Shown one piece after another: positions 12,813 through 21,785 of a stretch of DNA of 64,000 nt; position 1 is the first letter of the stretch, and the number at the start of each line of letters is the position of its first letter. The notes beneath the pieces are model-generated. The model was not told the origin of the DNA. It saw only the letters and a program-made list of their open reading frames with translations, and did no database searches. The DNA lies in assembly GCF_002176815.1 (NCBI RefSeq), contig NZ_CP021648.1, forward strand, positions 248,001 to 312,000. Direction: 5' to 3'. The translations under genes were made by a program, and so were the position numbers. Origin of the DNA: Acidovorax sp. T1. Lineage in GTDB: Bacteria; Pseudomonadota; Gammaproteobacteria; Burkholderiales; Burkholderiaceae_C.

Positions 12813-12841
12813 ATCAGCCTCCCCGGTTGATCGCACCCCAG

Positions 12842-12865
12842 AAACCCGGCTTTGCCGGGTTTTTT
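12842..12865 (+). terminator. Rho-independent terminator of the atp operon
   Basis: Stem AAACCCGGC with loop TTT and the perfect complement GCCGGGTTT, running into a T tract, about 30 bp after the atpC stop. It is also the apparent target of the group II intron that begins a few bases later. Confidence 0.93.
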
Positions 12866-13114
12866 CATGGGTGCGCCCGGCAGGGCGCACCCACCTGGAG
12901 GTGAAAGTCCTCTACTCGCCCGGTAAGGGGAAGAGTTAGCCGAAGGCAAGGGTTTTGCGGGCGACTGCGAGTCTGAAGGAAGCCGGATGGCAAAGCGCTG
13001 GCTTGACGAACAGGAAGCGGATACGAGGCGTCGTATCGGGGTGAGATGGCCCAATTCATCAAAGCCCGAAACTTGCACGGAACGGTGCGGCGTATATCCG
13101 ACAGGCATAAGCGT

Positions 13115-13145
<31 letters not shown>

Positions 13146-13306
13146 GACTGCGGTGCCCGAGAGGGCTACCGGCACCGAGTGGTGACGGGATGCCCGGTCA
13201 GAAGTCAGCACAGGGCACAGTAGGTGCGGGCCAAGGCGCAGAGCCAACAAGAGCCGGCACCGAAGGCCTGAACAAGCACAAACGAAAGTAGGGACGAAGC
13301 GACTCG

Positions 13307-13582
13307 ATGGCAGTTGATGAAGCAGAAGTGAGGCGGTTTCTTGCAAGCCGGCTCAAGCTCGCCGTGAACGAAGCCAAAAGCGCCGTGGCGAAACCCTCGC
13401 AGCGCAAGTGCCTCGGGTACAGTGTCACGGGCAAGCAGTCCGTCAAAATCCGCATCGCCACGCCGAGCATCCAGCGCCTGAAAGAGTCGGAGCGAACCGT
13501 GTGCATCCAAGGTCGGGGCTAGTCACTGCCTCAAACCATCGAAAAGCTCAATCCGATTTTGAGTGCTGGATAAACTACTGTA
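13307..13582 (+). pseudogene. Intron-encoded reverse transcriptase/maturase, middle fragment
   Basis: The reading frame gives RLKLAVNEAKSAVAKPSQRK and a LGYSVTGKQSVKIRIA segment, matching the palm/thumb part of group II intron proteins. The reverse transcriptase core, including the catalytic YADD box, is absent. A TAG at about 13520 interrupts the frame; beyond it SLPQTIEKLNPIL continues in the same frame, and WINYCSLT follows after a frameshift. The downstream part resumes on the far side of the IS21 element. Confidence 0.75.
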
Positions 13583-13744
13583 GCCTTACCCCCCTGATGG
13601 CCACCCAAATTCCCCCGTCTATGGCCACCTCAAACTCCCCCACCTGAACTGATCGGGGATAGGGGTTAAACGCCGGCGCCGTCGGCACCTGTTGGCAGGA
13701 CATTGATCCGGTCTTCCTCGAGGGAAGGCCAAGGAGTGAATGTC

Positions 13745-15376
13745 TTGAAGTCCAACCAACGCGCCACCATAGAGACACTGCTGGAGCGCAATACATCGCA
13801 ACGCGAGATCGCCCGCATCACGGGCATCGACCGCAAGACGGTCAGGAGCTATCACCAACGCTGGCTGGAGCAACTGCAGTCAAATTCCCCCGGGGTGGCC
13901 ACCGGCTCGGCCCAGCAAATTCCCCCACCCTGGCCACCGGCTGCTGTGCCGGTGGCCACCTCCCTGTGCGAACCCTGGCGCGAGTTCATCGAAGCCCAGT
14001 TGCGTCTGAAGCGCAACGCCATGGCCATCTTCCAGGACCTGGTCGACCAGCACGGATTTACTGGTCAGTACAACTCGGTCAAACGCTTCTGTGCAAAGCT
14101 GCGCCACAAGGAGCCCGAGCAGTTCGACCGCCTGTCCTTTCTGCCTGGGGAGGAGATGCAGGTGGACTACGGCGAGGGCGCGCCCACCCGCGTGCCGGGC
14201 AGCGAGCGGTACCGCAAGCCCCGCCTGTTCGTGGCCACGCTGCGCTACTCGCGCGCCAGTTTCCGCTGCGTGGTCTGGAAGTCCAGCCAGCAAATCTGGG
14301 CCGAGTTGCACGAGCAGGCTCTGCGGTACTTCGGTGGCTGCCCGCAGTACGTGGTTCTGGACAATCTGAAGGAAGGCGTCTTCAAGCCCGACCTGTACGA
14401 GCCCGAACTCAACAAAGTCTACGCCGCCACCCTGGCGCACTATGGCGTGGTGGCCGACCCGGCGCGGGTGCGAGACCCCAACCGCAAGGGCACGGTGGAG
14501 CATGCCATTGGCCACACCCAGGCCACGGCCTTGAAGGGCCGGCGCTTTGAGTCCATCGAGGCCCAGAACGAGTTCCTGGCGCACTGGGAGAAGAGCTGGG
14601 CAGCCAAGCGCATCCACGGCACCGAGCGGCGCCAGGTGCAGGCCATGTTCGAGGAGGAGCGCAGCCACCTCAAACCTCTGCCGCTCCTGGGCATGCAGTA
14701 TTTCGAGGAGGCGGTGCGCACCGTCTGCGACGACAGCTGCGTGCGGGTGGATCACAGCAGCTACGCCGCTCGCCCGGCGAACATCGGCTCCAAGATGCTG
14801 GTGCGCATCTATGCCCAGCGCATCGAGATCCGCGATCTGCAAACCGGCGCCTTGCTGCGCACCCACGCCAAAGCCGAGCGCCCCGGCACGGTGGTGCTGC
14901 CCATGGAGGAGCGGGTATTCAATCCTTCGCGCGAGACCCGTCTGATCCTGCGTCAGGCTGGCGAGATCGGTGAGCACGCCAAACGGCTGTGTGAGCTGCT
15001 CTTTGCCATCGAGGGTCGGGTGGGCCAGCGCAAGCTCTGGGGCATCGTCAGCCTGGCCAGGCGATACCCAGCGCACTGCGTCGACACCGCCTGCGCACAG
15101 GCCCTGGAGCAGGGGATTTACAGCTACAAGCGCGTGCTGGCTTTGACCGAGGCCATCTTTGCCCAGGCGCTCAACGCCATCGAGACCCAGTCCAGCGGTG
15201 CGCCCGCCGGCGGCGGGCGCACGCTGACCCAGCAGCACGAGCTCATCCGCGACGCCGATGAGTACGCCGATCTGTTCGCGCACGCTGCGGCCGTCACAGC
15301 CACGAGCACGCTCGAGTCCGCCACGGCGAACACCACCACCAACAACACCAACAACGCACCTGGAATTCAGCCATGA
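13745..15376 (+). CDS. istA: IS21-family transposase IstA
   Basis: DDE transposase of about 543 residues. The N-terminal helix-turn-helix reads QREIARITGIDRKTVRSYHQRW. The RNase H-like core starts at GEEMQVDYGEGAPT (first Asp), continues through the QYVVLDNLKEGVF segment (second Asp) and has the catalytic Glu in NRKGTVEHAIGHTQ. The C-terminus is rich in Thr and Asn. I favour a TTG start at 13745 because AAGGAG lies 8 bp upstream; a GTG at 13736 or ATG at 13703 is also possible. The stop overlaps the istB start. Confidence 0.9.
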   Translation: MKSNQRATIETLLERNTSQREIARITGIDRKTVRSYHQRWLEQLQSNSPGVATGSAQQIPPPWPPAAVPVATSLCEPWREFIEAQLRLKRNAMAIFQDLVDQHGFTGQYNSVKRFCAKLRHKEPEQFDRLSFLPGEEMQVDYGEGAPTRVPGSERYRKPRLFVATLRYSRASFRCVVWKSSQQIWAELHEQALRYFGGCPQYVVLDNLKEGVFKPDLYEPELNKVYAATLAHYGVVADPARVRDPNRKGTVEHAIGHTQATALKGRRFESIEAQNEFLAHWEKSWAAKRIHGTERRQVQAMFEEERSHLKPLPLLGMQYFEEAVRTVCDDSCVRVDHSSYAARPANIGSKMLVRIYAQRIEIRDLQTGALLRTHAKAERPGTVVLPMEERVFNPSRETRLILRQAGEIGEHAKRLCELLFAIEGRVGQRKLWGIVSLARRYPAHCVDTACAQALEQGIYSYKRVLALTEAIFAQALNAIETQSSGAPAGGGRTLTQQHELIRDADEYADLFAHAAAVTATSTLESATANTTTNNTNNAPGIQP

Positions 15377-16137
15377 ACATGATCGAGATCGAACGCGCGC
15401 TGCGCGAGCTGCGTCTGTCCGGCATTGCCGAGACCCTGTCCACCCGCGTGATGCAGGCCCAGGCCGCGCAGGAGCCCTTCCTGGAGACCTTTGGGGCCAT
15501 GCTGCAAGACGAACTGGACCGCCGGCGCTCGCGTCTGACCGAGCGCCGCTTCAAGCGCTCGGGCCTGGATGAGCGGCCCTCGCTGGCTGACTTCGACTGG
15601 CGTTTCAACCCGAAGCTGCCGCGCAGCGCCTGCTTCGAGTTGCATACCCTGAAGTTCATCGGCGAGGGCGCCAATGCGCTGATCATCGGCAAGCCCGGTA
15701 CCGGCAAGAGCCATGTGGCCAAGGCCGTGGCCTACCAGGCCACGCTGCAGGGATACGACGCGCGTTACCTGGAAGCCGACACCGAGTTTGCTCGCTACGC
15801 GTTGGCCAGCGACTCAGAGCGCACCGAGCTGCTCAAGGACTGGGTCTCACCGGACCTGATCATCCTCGATGACCTGTTCCTGGCCAGACGCATCAGCGAG
15901 CACGCAGCCGAGGTGCTGCAGGCCATCGTGCACCAGCGCTACAAGCTGCGCCGCTCCATCGTCATCACATCCAACCGCGTGGTGCAGGACTGGGGCAAAT
16001 ATCTGGGCGACGCCACCATGGCCACCACCATCCTGGACCGCCTCATGCACCGCTGCGCAATGCTGGAGTTCGAGGGCAAGAGCTACCGCCTCAAGGAGGC
16101 TGCCGCACGCATCGCCATCACGCCCGAGTCGTCATAA
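15373..16137 (+). CDS. istB: IS21-family helper ATPase IstB
   Basis: A 254-residue AAA+ ATPase related to DnaC that activates IstA and selects targets. The Walker A is GKPGTGKSHVAKA, the Walker B is DLIILDDLFL and a sensor 1-type SIVITSNR follows. It overlaps istA by 4 bp (ATGA), implying coupled translation. Full length, with no internal stop. Confidence 0.93.
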   Translation: MNMIEIERALRELRLSGIAETLSTRVMQAQAAQEPFLETFGAMLQDELDRRRSRLTERRFKRSGLDERPSLADFDWRFNPKLPRSACFELHTLKFIGEGANALIIGKPGTGKSHVAKAVAYQATLQGYDARYLEADTEFARYALASDSERTELLKDWVSPDLIILDDLFLARRISEHAAEVLQAIVHQRYKLRRSIVITSNRVVQDWGKYLGDATMATTILDRLMHRCAMLEFEGKSYRLKEAAARIAITPESS

Positions 16138-16204
16138 TCCGACCGTCCTGCCTGGGGGAATTTGGGGTGGCCAAGGGTGGGGGAATTTGACCTGGCCATC
16201 GGGG

Positions 16205-16487
16205 CCTTACCCAGAGTCGTCGGCCAATCGAGGAATTGGATGCATGGGTTCGAAGGCGACTGCGCTGTCTGGTGTGGCGACAGTGGAAGCGACCGAAGAC
16301 GCAGGCATCGAAAATGCGTGCCCTCGGGCTGGACGCCCAGCGTGCCTGAAAGTCCAGCGTCAATGGGCGCGGCCCGTGGTGGAATGCCGGGGCCAAGCAC
16401 CTGATAGCCGCCTTGCCGCCAAAGTTCTTTAGCCGACTCGGACTGGTCTCGCTGGTGGCAACCCATCAGCATCTCCAGCGTTCTGTT
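16205..16487 (+). pseudogene. Intron maturase, C-terminal fragment
   Basis: The frame downstream of IS21 reads RRPIEELDAWVRRRLRCLVWRQWKRPKTQ-like sequence (here broken over shorter pieces) followed by GRGPWWNAGAKHLIAALP. Both are hallmarks of the maturase (X) domain and C-terminus of class C intron proteins. A TGA interrupts the frame in the middle (after LGLDAQRA). It continues the fragment ending at 13582, so one gene was first decayed and then split, or split and then decayed. Confidence 0.72.
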
Positions 16488-16580
16488 TGAACCGCCGTAT
16501 GCGGAACCGCACGTACGGTGGTGTGAGAGGGCTGAGGGGGTAACCCCTCACCCTACTCGATGCACTGCACAATCCAAGCG

Positions 16581-16602
16581 TGTGCGCCTTGTGGGGCGCA
16601 CA
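16581..16602. terminator. Hairpin between the intron remnant and the TPM gene
   Basis: Perfect 8-bp stem TGTGCGCC / GGCGCACA with a 6-nt loop, just past the 3' end of the TPM gene that reads toward it on the minus strand. No strong T run follows on either strand, so termination is a guess. Confidence 0.4.
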
Positions 16603-16606
16603 AGGC

Positions 16607-17131
16607 TCATGAAATATGCGGTTCGTCAGGTAATTCGTTGGGGCGCTGGGTGCCCGGACCGGCGGGGAAATGGCGGCACAGCAGATCAGTCACCTCATCT
16701 ACTGCCAGCCCCAGGCCTTGTTCAAACTGACCCGCGCGGAAGGCTGAGGACATGCGCGCAACCATCTGCTGCCATTCGGTGTTGTGAACATGCGCGTGCA
16801 GTCCACGATCGGCGACGATGTCGATCGAATGTTCTGCCAGCAGTAGGTAAATGAGCACCCCGTTGTTTTGTTCGGTGTCCCAGACGCGCAGCTTGCTGAA
16901 CATCATCAGAGCACGCTCACGGACGGGGGCATTGCGGTACAGATAGCTCCACGGTAGACCGCCTTCGACGCAGATGCGGATCTGTCCGGTGTGCCGCTGT
17001 TCGCTGGCGGCGGTGCGGGTGGTCAGGCGCTGCAGGGCGCTGGTTGGCAGCGCACCGCGCACGAAAAGGTCATTCCAGCGGTGCCGAAAAAGGCGGGCAA
17101 CGCCTGCTAAGAAGGAAAAAGGGCCTGTCAT
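16607..17131 (-). CDS. TPM-domain protein (short form)
   Basis: A 174-residue protein with the family pattern GEL/TSAEIRICVEGGLPW-like strand (here TGQIRICVEG), a helix RERALMMFSKLRVWDTEQNNGVLIYLLLAEHSIDIVADRGLH and a C-terminal helix. TPM domains occur in YgcG-like proteins and plant TLP18.3 and have been linked to photosystem repair or phosphatase activity; the bacterial role is not settled. It starts 3 bp after the stop of the longer TPM gene and is the last gene of the lemA-tpm-tpm set. Confidence 0.85.
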   Translation of the reverse strand: MTGPFSFLAGVARLFRHRWNDLFVRGALPTSALQRLTTRTAASEQRHTGQIRICVEGGLPWSYLYRNAPVRERALMMFSKLRVWDTEQNNGVLIYLLLAEHSIDIVADRGLHAHVHNTEWQQMVARMSSAFRAGQFEQGLGLAVDEVTDLLCRHFPAGPGTQRPNELPDEPHIS

Positions 17132-17133
17132 CG

Positions 17134-18033
17134 TCACCAGTCTCCCGAGGCGCCACCACCCCCAAAATCGCCACCGCCGCCGGAGCTGAACCCGCCACCT
17201 CCGTGCGACCCGCCGCTCCACCCACCACCGGTGCCGCCACCCCATCCACCACCGCGCCCACGGCTGGACATTGCACGGGAGGAGGCGCTGAGCAGTGTGT
17301 AGACCAACGCCGCAAAGCCGGCCAATGCCGCCAACAGTATGCTGGTCGTGGCCACATAAGCCAGCACCGCGGCAATAGAGCCCGTCAGCACGGTGCCGAG
17401 TGCGTTGCCGAACAGTGAGCGCACCAAGGGGCCTGCCATCGCAACCCCCAAAAACAGGAAGATGGCCCATTCGGCCCAATCTATGGAATCGCTTGCGCCC
17501 GATGCGCGGGCAGGTGCCTGTGGTTCGGGCAAGGCTTCGCCGGCAATGCGGGCGGAGAGCTGGCTGACTGCGGCTTGCAGGCCGCCGGCAAAGTCGCCTT
17601 CGCGAAAGCGCGGCTTCATGGCGGTATCGATGATGCGGGCTGCGGCAATGTCAGGAATGGCCCCTTCCAGTGTCTTGGCGACCTCCACGCGCATCTTGCG
17701 GTCGTCTTTGGCCACGAGGACCAACACACCATCACCGACTTCGCGGCGGCCAATCTTCCAAGCGTTGGCGACGCGGTTGGCATAGCTGGCGATGTCCTCG
17801 GGTGCCGTGGTGGCCACCATCAGCACCACTACTTGGGAGCCTTCGGACTGTTCGAGTGCGGCCAGCTGCTGATCCAGTGCCTGCAGCTGGCTGGCTTTCA
17901 GGGTACCGGTCTGGTCCAGCACGCGGGCGGTGAGCGCGGGAACCGCTAGCAGGGTGTCGGCGTATGCGGTGCCAATTCCAAATGCTATAAAAGATATAAC
18001 TGCTAGCGCAAGGCGGATGGCAGCTACAGACAT
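17134..18033 (-). CDS. TPM-domain membrane protein, YgcG family
   Basis: A 299-residue envelope protein. A signal peptide (IRLALAVISFIAFGIGTAYA) precedes the TPM domain (VLDQTGTLKASQLQALDQQLAALE, VVLMVATTAPEDIASYANRVA, GVLVLVAKDDRKMRVEV). Two membrane segments follow, then a glycine/serine-rich tail ending SSGGGGDFGGGGASGDW, typical of YgcG. I chose ATG 18033 over the in-frame TTG at 18045. The signal peptide is encoded within the dispersed repeat copy at 17971-18020. It follows lemA by 15 bp. Confidence 0.9.
   Translation of the reverse strand: MSVAAIRLALAVISFIAFGIGTAYADTLLAVPALTARVLDQTGTLKASQLQALDQQLAALEQSEGSQVVVLMVATTAPEDIASYANRVANAWKIGRREVGDGVLVLVAKDDRKMRVEVAKTLEGAIPDIAAARIIDTAMKPRFREGDFAGGLQAAVSQLSARIAGEALPEPQAPARASGASDSIDWAEWAIFLFLGVAMAGPLVRSLFGNALGTVLTGSIAAVLAYVATTSILLAALAGFAALVYTLLSASSRAMSSRGRGGGWGGGTGGGWSGGSHGGGGFSSGGGGDFGGGGASGDW
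17971..18020. repeat. Dispersed repeat copy inside the YgcG-like gene
   Basis: The plus strand reads TGCTATAAAAGATATAACTG then CTAGCGCAAG, matching the 2327-2385 copy at TGCTAT, ATA, CTGCT and CGC with similar spacing. It is diverged and lies wholly within the minus-strand signal-peptide coding region. Confidence 0.5.
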
Positions 18034-18048
18034 GGCAATGACCAAATA

Positions 18049-18642
18049 TCAGGGTTTGGAAGTCGAGAAATCCACCGCAGGAGGTGCTGTGATCTGCGCC
18101 TCGTTCTGCACGCTGAAGCTGGGCTTGGGGGCGTAGCTGAACGCCATGGCGGTCAGGTTGGTGGGAAAGCTGCGGGCCAGTACGTTGTATTCCTGCACGG
18201 TCTGGATGTAACGGTTACGCGCCACCGTGATCCGGTTTTCCGTGCCTTCGAGCGTGACGCGCAGATCGCGAAAACCCTGATTGGCCTGCAAGGTGGGGTA
18301 GCGCTCGGCCACCACCATCAGCCGTGACAGCGCACTCGACAGCTCGCCCTGCGCGGCCTGAAACTTGGAAAATGCTGCGGGGTCGTTGAGCGTTGCCGGG
18401 GTCACCTGGATGGAGGTGGCCTTGGCGCGGGCCTCGATCACCTTGGTCAGCGTGTCTTGCTCGAAACTGGCTTCGCCCTTGACGGTGGCGACAATGTTGG
18501 GCACCAGATCGGCGCGGCGCTGGTATTGGTTGAGCACCTCGCTCCAGGCGGCCTTGGACTGTTCGTCCAGGCGCTGAAAATCGTTGTAGCCGCAGCCTGT
18601 AAGCAGCAGAGCAGCAGTGAAAAAGGCAAGAAGACGTTTCAT
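18049..18642 (-). CDS. LemA family lipoprotein
   Basis: A 197-residue protein starting MKRLLAFFTAALLLTGCGYND, a lipoprotein signal with lipobox LTGC. The helical LemA domain follows: AAWSEVLNQYQRRADLVPNIV, then LMVVAERYPTLQANQGFRDL and ENRITVARNRYIQTVQEYN. LemA proteins pair with TPM proteins in many bacteria, as here, and are thought to act together at the envelope; the function is unknown. I chose the ATG at 18642 for the signal peptide. Confidence 0.93.
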   Translation of the reverse strand: MKRLLAFFTAALLLTGCGYNDFQRLDEQSKAAWSEVLNQYQRRADLVPNIVATVKGEASFEQDTLTKVIEARAKATSIQVTPATLNDPAAFSKFQAAQGELSSALSRLMVVAERYPTLQANQGFRDLRVTLEGTENRITVARNRYIQTVQEYNVLARSFPTNLTAMAFSYAPKPSFSVQNEAQITAPPAVDFSTSKP

Positions 18643-18795
18643 GGTGGCGGACCTGTCTTTGAAGAGGCGGGATTGCGAAAAGGGCAATGTGCTGGTGGAT
18701 TCTGCCGCAAGGCAGGCATGGCCCCAAGACCGTGCCAGCACCCGCGCCGACAAGGACGAAGCACAATATCAGCTTCGCCACATCCCCGCCATCCC

Positions 18796-19245
18796 ATGAC
18801 CCGTTCACGCCCTGGGGCCGCCATACTGGGCGGCTCCGCTGACGACATCGAAGCTGCGTTTTACGAAGCGCTGCAGCAAGGTGACATTGAACTGCTGATG
18901 TCCTGCTGGGCGCAGGATGAGGACATCGTCTGCGTGCACCCGGGTGGGCCGCGCCTGTTGGGCGCGGGGGCTATTCGGGCGGCGTTTGAGTCCATGTTCA
19001 GCCACGGTGTGGTGCGGGCGGCGCCTGTGCAGGTGCACCGTGTGGCTGCGCTGGGCAGTGCGGTGCACAGTGTGGTTGAACAGCTCCAGGTGATGCTGCC
19101 GGATGGTCTGCACCAGGCCGTGGTCATAGCGACGAACGTCTATCACAAGACACCGGAAGGCTGGCGCATGGTGGCACACCACGCCAGCCCCGGTGCGGCA
19201 CTGGATGCACAGGCGCTGGACATTGCGCGGCCAGTGCTGCACTGA
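18796..19245 (+). CDS. SnoaL-like (NTF2 fold) protein
   Basis: A 149-residue cytoplasmic protein with the SnoaL/DUF4440-type pattern: DDIEAAFYEALQQGDIELLMSCWAQDEDIVCVHPGG, a GAGAIRAAFESMFS helix, and a final VYHKTPEGWRMVAHHASP strand pair. This fold serves small isomerases and dimerisation domains; no catalytic assignment is possible. It is divergent from lemA and followed 30 bp later by the YheT-like hydrolase. Confidence 0.8.
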   Translation: MTRSRPGAAILGGSADDIEAAFYEALQQGDIELLMSCWAQDEDIVCVHPGGPRLLGAGAIRAAFESMFSHGVVRAAPVQVHRVAALGSAVHSVVEQLQVMLPDGLHQAVVIATNVYHKTPEGWRMVAHHASPGAALDAQALDIARPVLH

Positions 19246-19275
19246 CGATGGCAAACGCCGAAGCAGGGGAATTCA

Positions 19276-20340
19276 ATGGATGCGAAGCCCGCTGAAAGCG
19301 GACACGATGACCTGAACTATGCGGCGCCACGCTGGTTGCCTGGCGGGCAGCTGCAAACCATCTGGCCGGCGCTGTATTCGCGACGAGTGTTGGGGCCGCC
19401 GATCCCTTATCGACGCGAGCGCTGGACGACACCCGATGCGGATTTTGTGGATGTCGACTACCTTGATGATGATGCTCAGCCAGGGGTGCTGCGTCCGTTG
19501 CTGGTGGTCTTTCATGGCCTGGAGGGATCATCCCGCAGCCACTATGGCGAGGCCTTTGCCGATGTGTCCCGCGAGCGAGGCTGGGCCTGCGCGCTGCCAC
19601 ATTTTCGTGGGTGCAGTGGTGAGATCAATCGAGCGCCCCGCGCCTACCATTCGGGCGACCACGAAGAGATTGGCTGGATGCTTGAACGCTTGCGCGCTGC
19701 ACATCGAGGGCCGATGATGGCTGTGGGTGTCTCGCTGGGAGGCAACGCGTTGTTGCGATGGGCGGCAGAAGCCGGCGCACAGGCTTGCCGCAGTGTGGAT
19801 GCCGTGGCCGCGGTGAGCTCGCCGCTGGATCTGGTAGCAGGGGGCAGGGCGATTGGCCAGGGGTTCAACCGGCAGGTGTATACACGAATGTTCATGCGGA
19901 CGCTTATTCCCAAAGCCCTGCAAAAGCTTGCACAGCATCCGGGCCTGTTTGACCGTGAAACCCTGGTGAGGGCGCGTGACCTGTATGCGTTTGACAACGT
20001 GTTCACGGCGCCGCTGCATGGGTTCAAAGACACCGAGGATTACTGGCGCCGCGCCTCCGCGAAACCGCTGCTGCGCTGCATCCGAATCCCGGCATTGGTG
20101 GTTAATGCCCGCAATGACCCATTCGTGCCGGCGGCAAGCCTGCCTGTCGCCAACGAGGTGGGATCGTATGTGCACTTGTGGCAACCGTTGCACGGTGGTC
20201 ATGTGGGCTTTGCACAAGGGCGGATGCCGGGGCATGTGTGCGCCATGCCGGATATCGTTGCAAGATGGCTGGTGCAGCATGCCGTTGCAGCGCCGGGCTC
20301 TGACATTGCGCCGTACGGAGCACAATCGGCATATGGATGA
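19276..20340 (+). CDS. Alpha/beta hydrolase, YheT family
   Basis: The 354-residue protein has PRWLPGGQLQTIWPALY at the start, the oxyanion segment VVFHGLEGSSRSHYG and the nucleophile elbow GVSLGGNALLRWAAE (Ser). A distal acid in NARNDPFVP and the catalytic His in HGGHVGFAQG complete the triad. YheT/ABHD1-3 enzymes act on esters or lipids; the substrate is unknown. Its last codons overlap the start of the next gene by 8 bp, so the two are coupled. Confidence 0.9.
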   Translation: MDAKPAESGHDDLNYAAPRWLPGGQLQTIWPALYSRRVLGPPIPYRRERWTTPDADFVDVDYLDDDAQPGVLRPLLVVFHGLEGSSRSHYGEAFADVSRERGWACALPHFRGCSGEINRAPRAYHSGDHEEIGWMLERLRAAHRGPMMAVGVSLGGNALLRWAAEAGAQACRSVDAVAAVSSPLDLVAGGRAIGQGFNRQVYTRMFMRTLIPKALQKLAQHPGLFDRETLVRARDLYAFDNVFTAPLHGFKDTEDYWRRASAKPLLRCIRIPALVVNARNDPFVPAASLPVANEVGSYVHLWQPLHGGHVGFAQGRMPGHVCAMPDIVARWLVQHAVAAPGSDIAPYGAQSAYG

Positions 20341-20863
20341 CATCGTCAAACAAGCGCTTGCGAAGTGGCCCCATGTACCCGATTGCTATGGCTGGCTGGG
20401 TCTGGATGCGCGTGGCCGGTGGTACCTGCGTGATGATGCTGCGCAGGCGGCAGGCCCCTTCCCCCAAAGTAGGGGTTCTTTGCTGCAACACGAGAAGCTC
20501 ATTGAATTCATCCACCGCAATTACGAGCACGATCCTCACGGGCAGTGGTTTTTTCAGAACGGCCCTCAGAAGGTGTATGTCGAGCTCGAGTGCACACCTT
20601 GGGTGTGGCGGATCGAACCCGACCTTTCGTTGGTGGCGCACACGGGCGCCAGAACCATTGCCACAGGCTGCCTGCAGGATGAGTGCGGCCGCGTCTATCT
20701 CGGCTCCGCCCTCGGTGTGGGGCTGGTTCACACCCTGGATATGGAAGCCGTTGCGGATGCCGTTGAAAAGGGGATCTGGTCGCCGCAAGCCGTGAGCAGC
20801 ACCGATCTTCCCCAGCAATACGGTTTTGTGGTGAGCCCGAAGGTGCGCAGCACGCTTGTTTGA
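20333..20863 (+). CDS. Conserved hypothetical protein
   Basis: A 176-residue protein starting MDDIVKQALAKWPHVPDCYGWLGLDARG. It is rich in Trp and aromatic residues (HDPHGQWFFQNGPQKVYVELECTPWVWRIEP), with no signal peptide, membrane segment or catalytic motif. I have the impression such proteins are common in Comamonadaceae and Bordetella, but I do not assign a family number. The start overlaps the YheT-type hydrolase stop, and a terminator follows. Confidence 0.8.
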   Translation: MDDIVKQALAKWPHVPDCYGWLGLDARGRWYLRDDAAQAAGPFPQSRGSLLQHEKLIEFIHRNYEHDPHGQWFFQNGPQKVYVELECTPWVWRIEPDLSLVAHTGARTIATGCLQDECGRVYLGSALGVGLVHTLDMEAVADAVEKGIWSPQAVSSTDLPQQYGFVVSPKVRSTLV

Positions 20864-20898
20864 GCTGCCGTTGAGGGTGGTCGTCGTCCAGCGTGGGT

Positions 20899-20924
20899 AA
20901 AAAAAGCCGACCACTCGGGTCGGC
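20899..20924 (-). terminator. Terminator serving the cytochrome gene, possibly bidirectional
   Basis: Stem GCCGACC / GGTCGGC with a 5-nt loop. On the minus strand it is followed by a run of T (the A run at 20899-20905 on plus), which suits the minus-strand cytochrome gene ending at 20961. On the plus strand the T run is weak. Confidence 0.8.
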
Positions 20925-20960
20925 ATTGTTCGGGGCGAGTCTTCGGAGTGGGATGGGTGC

Positions 20961-21785
20961 TTACTTGGCTGCAGCAGCCATGTATTCCACTGCTGCACGC
21001 AAGTCTGCATCCGAGGCTTGTGTACCGCCTCGGGCTGGCATGCCGCCCTTTCCTTGAACCGCACTGGCATATGTCGCATCAATGCCGGCGGCAAGGCGAG
21101 GAGCCCAGGCGGCCTTGTCACCGAACTTGGGCGCACCTGCTATCCCGGCACCATGACACACTTGACAAGCTTGCTTGTACAAATTTTCGCCATTGGCCGA
21201 GGCCGCAGCGGGTGCGGCCGCCACCGGTGCTGTCGCAGCAGCGGCTGGCGTTGCCGTTGCTGCAGGTGCTGCTGCCGCAGGCGCTCCAGGGGCCGCGGGC
21301 TCGGCAAACGTGGCGCCGCCGGCGTTTGCCATAAAGGCCACCGCACGGGCAATTTCGGTGTCATTGAATTCGCCGCCACCTTGGGGCGCCATGGCATTCT
21401 TGCCCTTGAGTGCGGACTGAACCAATGCGTCAAATCCACTCTTGATGCGCGGACCCCAGGCGGCGGCATCTCCCAGCTTGGGTGCGCCGGCTGCTCCTGT
21501 GGCGTGGCAAGCGGCGCATTGGCCCTTGAAGACTTCCTCGCCGCCGCGTAGTGGGCGGTTGGCATCACGAATTTCCACCATGCCAACCTTCTGAATGCGC
21601 TCGGCGATGGCCTTTTCGGGATTGACCGCGCCAGCCGCCGTCTTGTTGTCAGAGGTCACATACAAGACTAGGCCAATGATGGCAAAGATCGGAATCACAA
21701 ACGAAAAAATGACCGCGAACAACAACTGCTTGGGGTTTTTGATCGGGCCGGTGTGCGCTTCTTCGTGATGTTTGTTATCGCTCAT
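20961..21785 (-). CDS. Membrane-anchored diheme cytochrome c (c5 type)
   Basis: The 274-residue protein has an N-terminal membrane anchor (LLFAVIFSFVIPIFAIIGLV) and two class I cytochrome c domains. One has heme site CAACH with axial Met in KNAMAPQGG; the other has CQVCH with Met in GGMPARGG. A long Ala/Pro linker joins them. The periplasmic domains would carry electrons in respiration, probably to an oxidase. On the minus strand TATAAT occurs at 21834-21829, about 45 bp before the ATG, but no good -35 was seen. Confidence 0.92.
   Translation of the reverse strand: MSDNKHHEEAHTGPIKNPKQLLFAVIFSFVIPIFAIIGLVLYVTSDNKTAAGAVNPEKAIAERIQKVGMVEIRDANRPLRGGEEVFKGQCAACHATGAAGAPKLGDAAAWGPRIKSGFDALVQSALKGKNAMAPQGGGEFNDTEIARAVAFMANAGGATFAEPAAPGAPAAAAPAATATPAAAATAPVAAAPAAASANGENLYKQACQVCHGAGIAGAPKFGDKAAWAPRLAAGIDATYASAVQGKGGMPARGGTQASDADLRAAVEYMAAAAK

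Larger units (their letters stand above)
13592..16203 (+). mobile_element. IS21-family insertion sequence, apparently intact
   Basis: Carries istA and istB overlapping by ATGA. The ends are imperfect inverted repeats beginning CCCTGATGGCCA on the left and, read inward on the other strand, CCCGATGGCCA on the right. Each is followed by subterminal repeats of the type CAAATTCCCCC. The 8-bp sequence CCTTACCC flanks both sides (13584-13591 and 16205-16212) as a target duplication. Removing the element plus one copy joins the two halves of the intron maturase remnant. Confidence 0.88.

Noticed and set aside
16142..16200. Repeated TGGGGGAATTTG motifs considered as a CRISPR-like or iteron array
   Set aside because: Only two or three copies at each IS21 end with inverted orientation; they are the subterminal repeats of the element.
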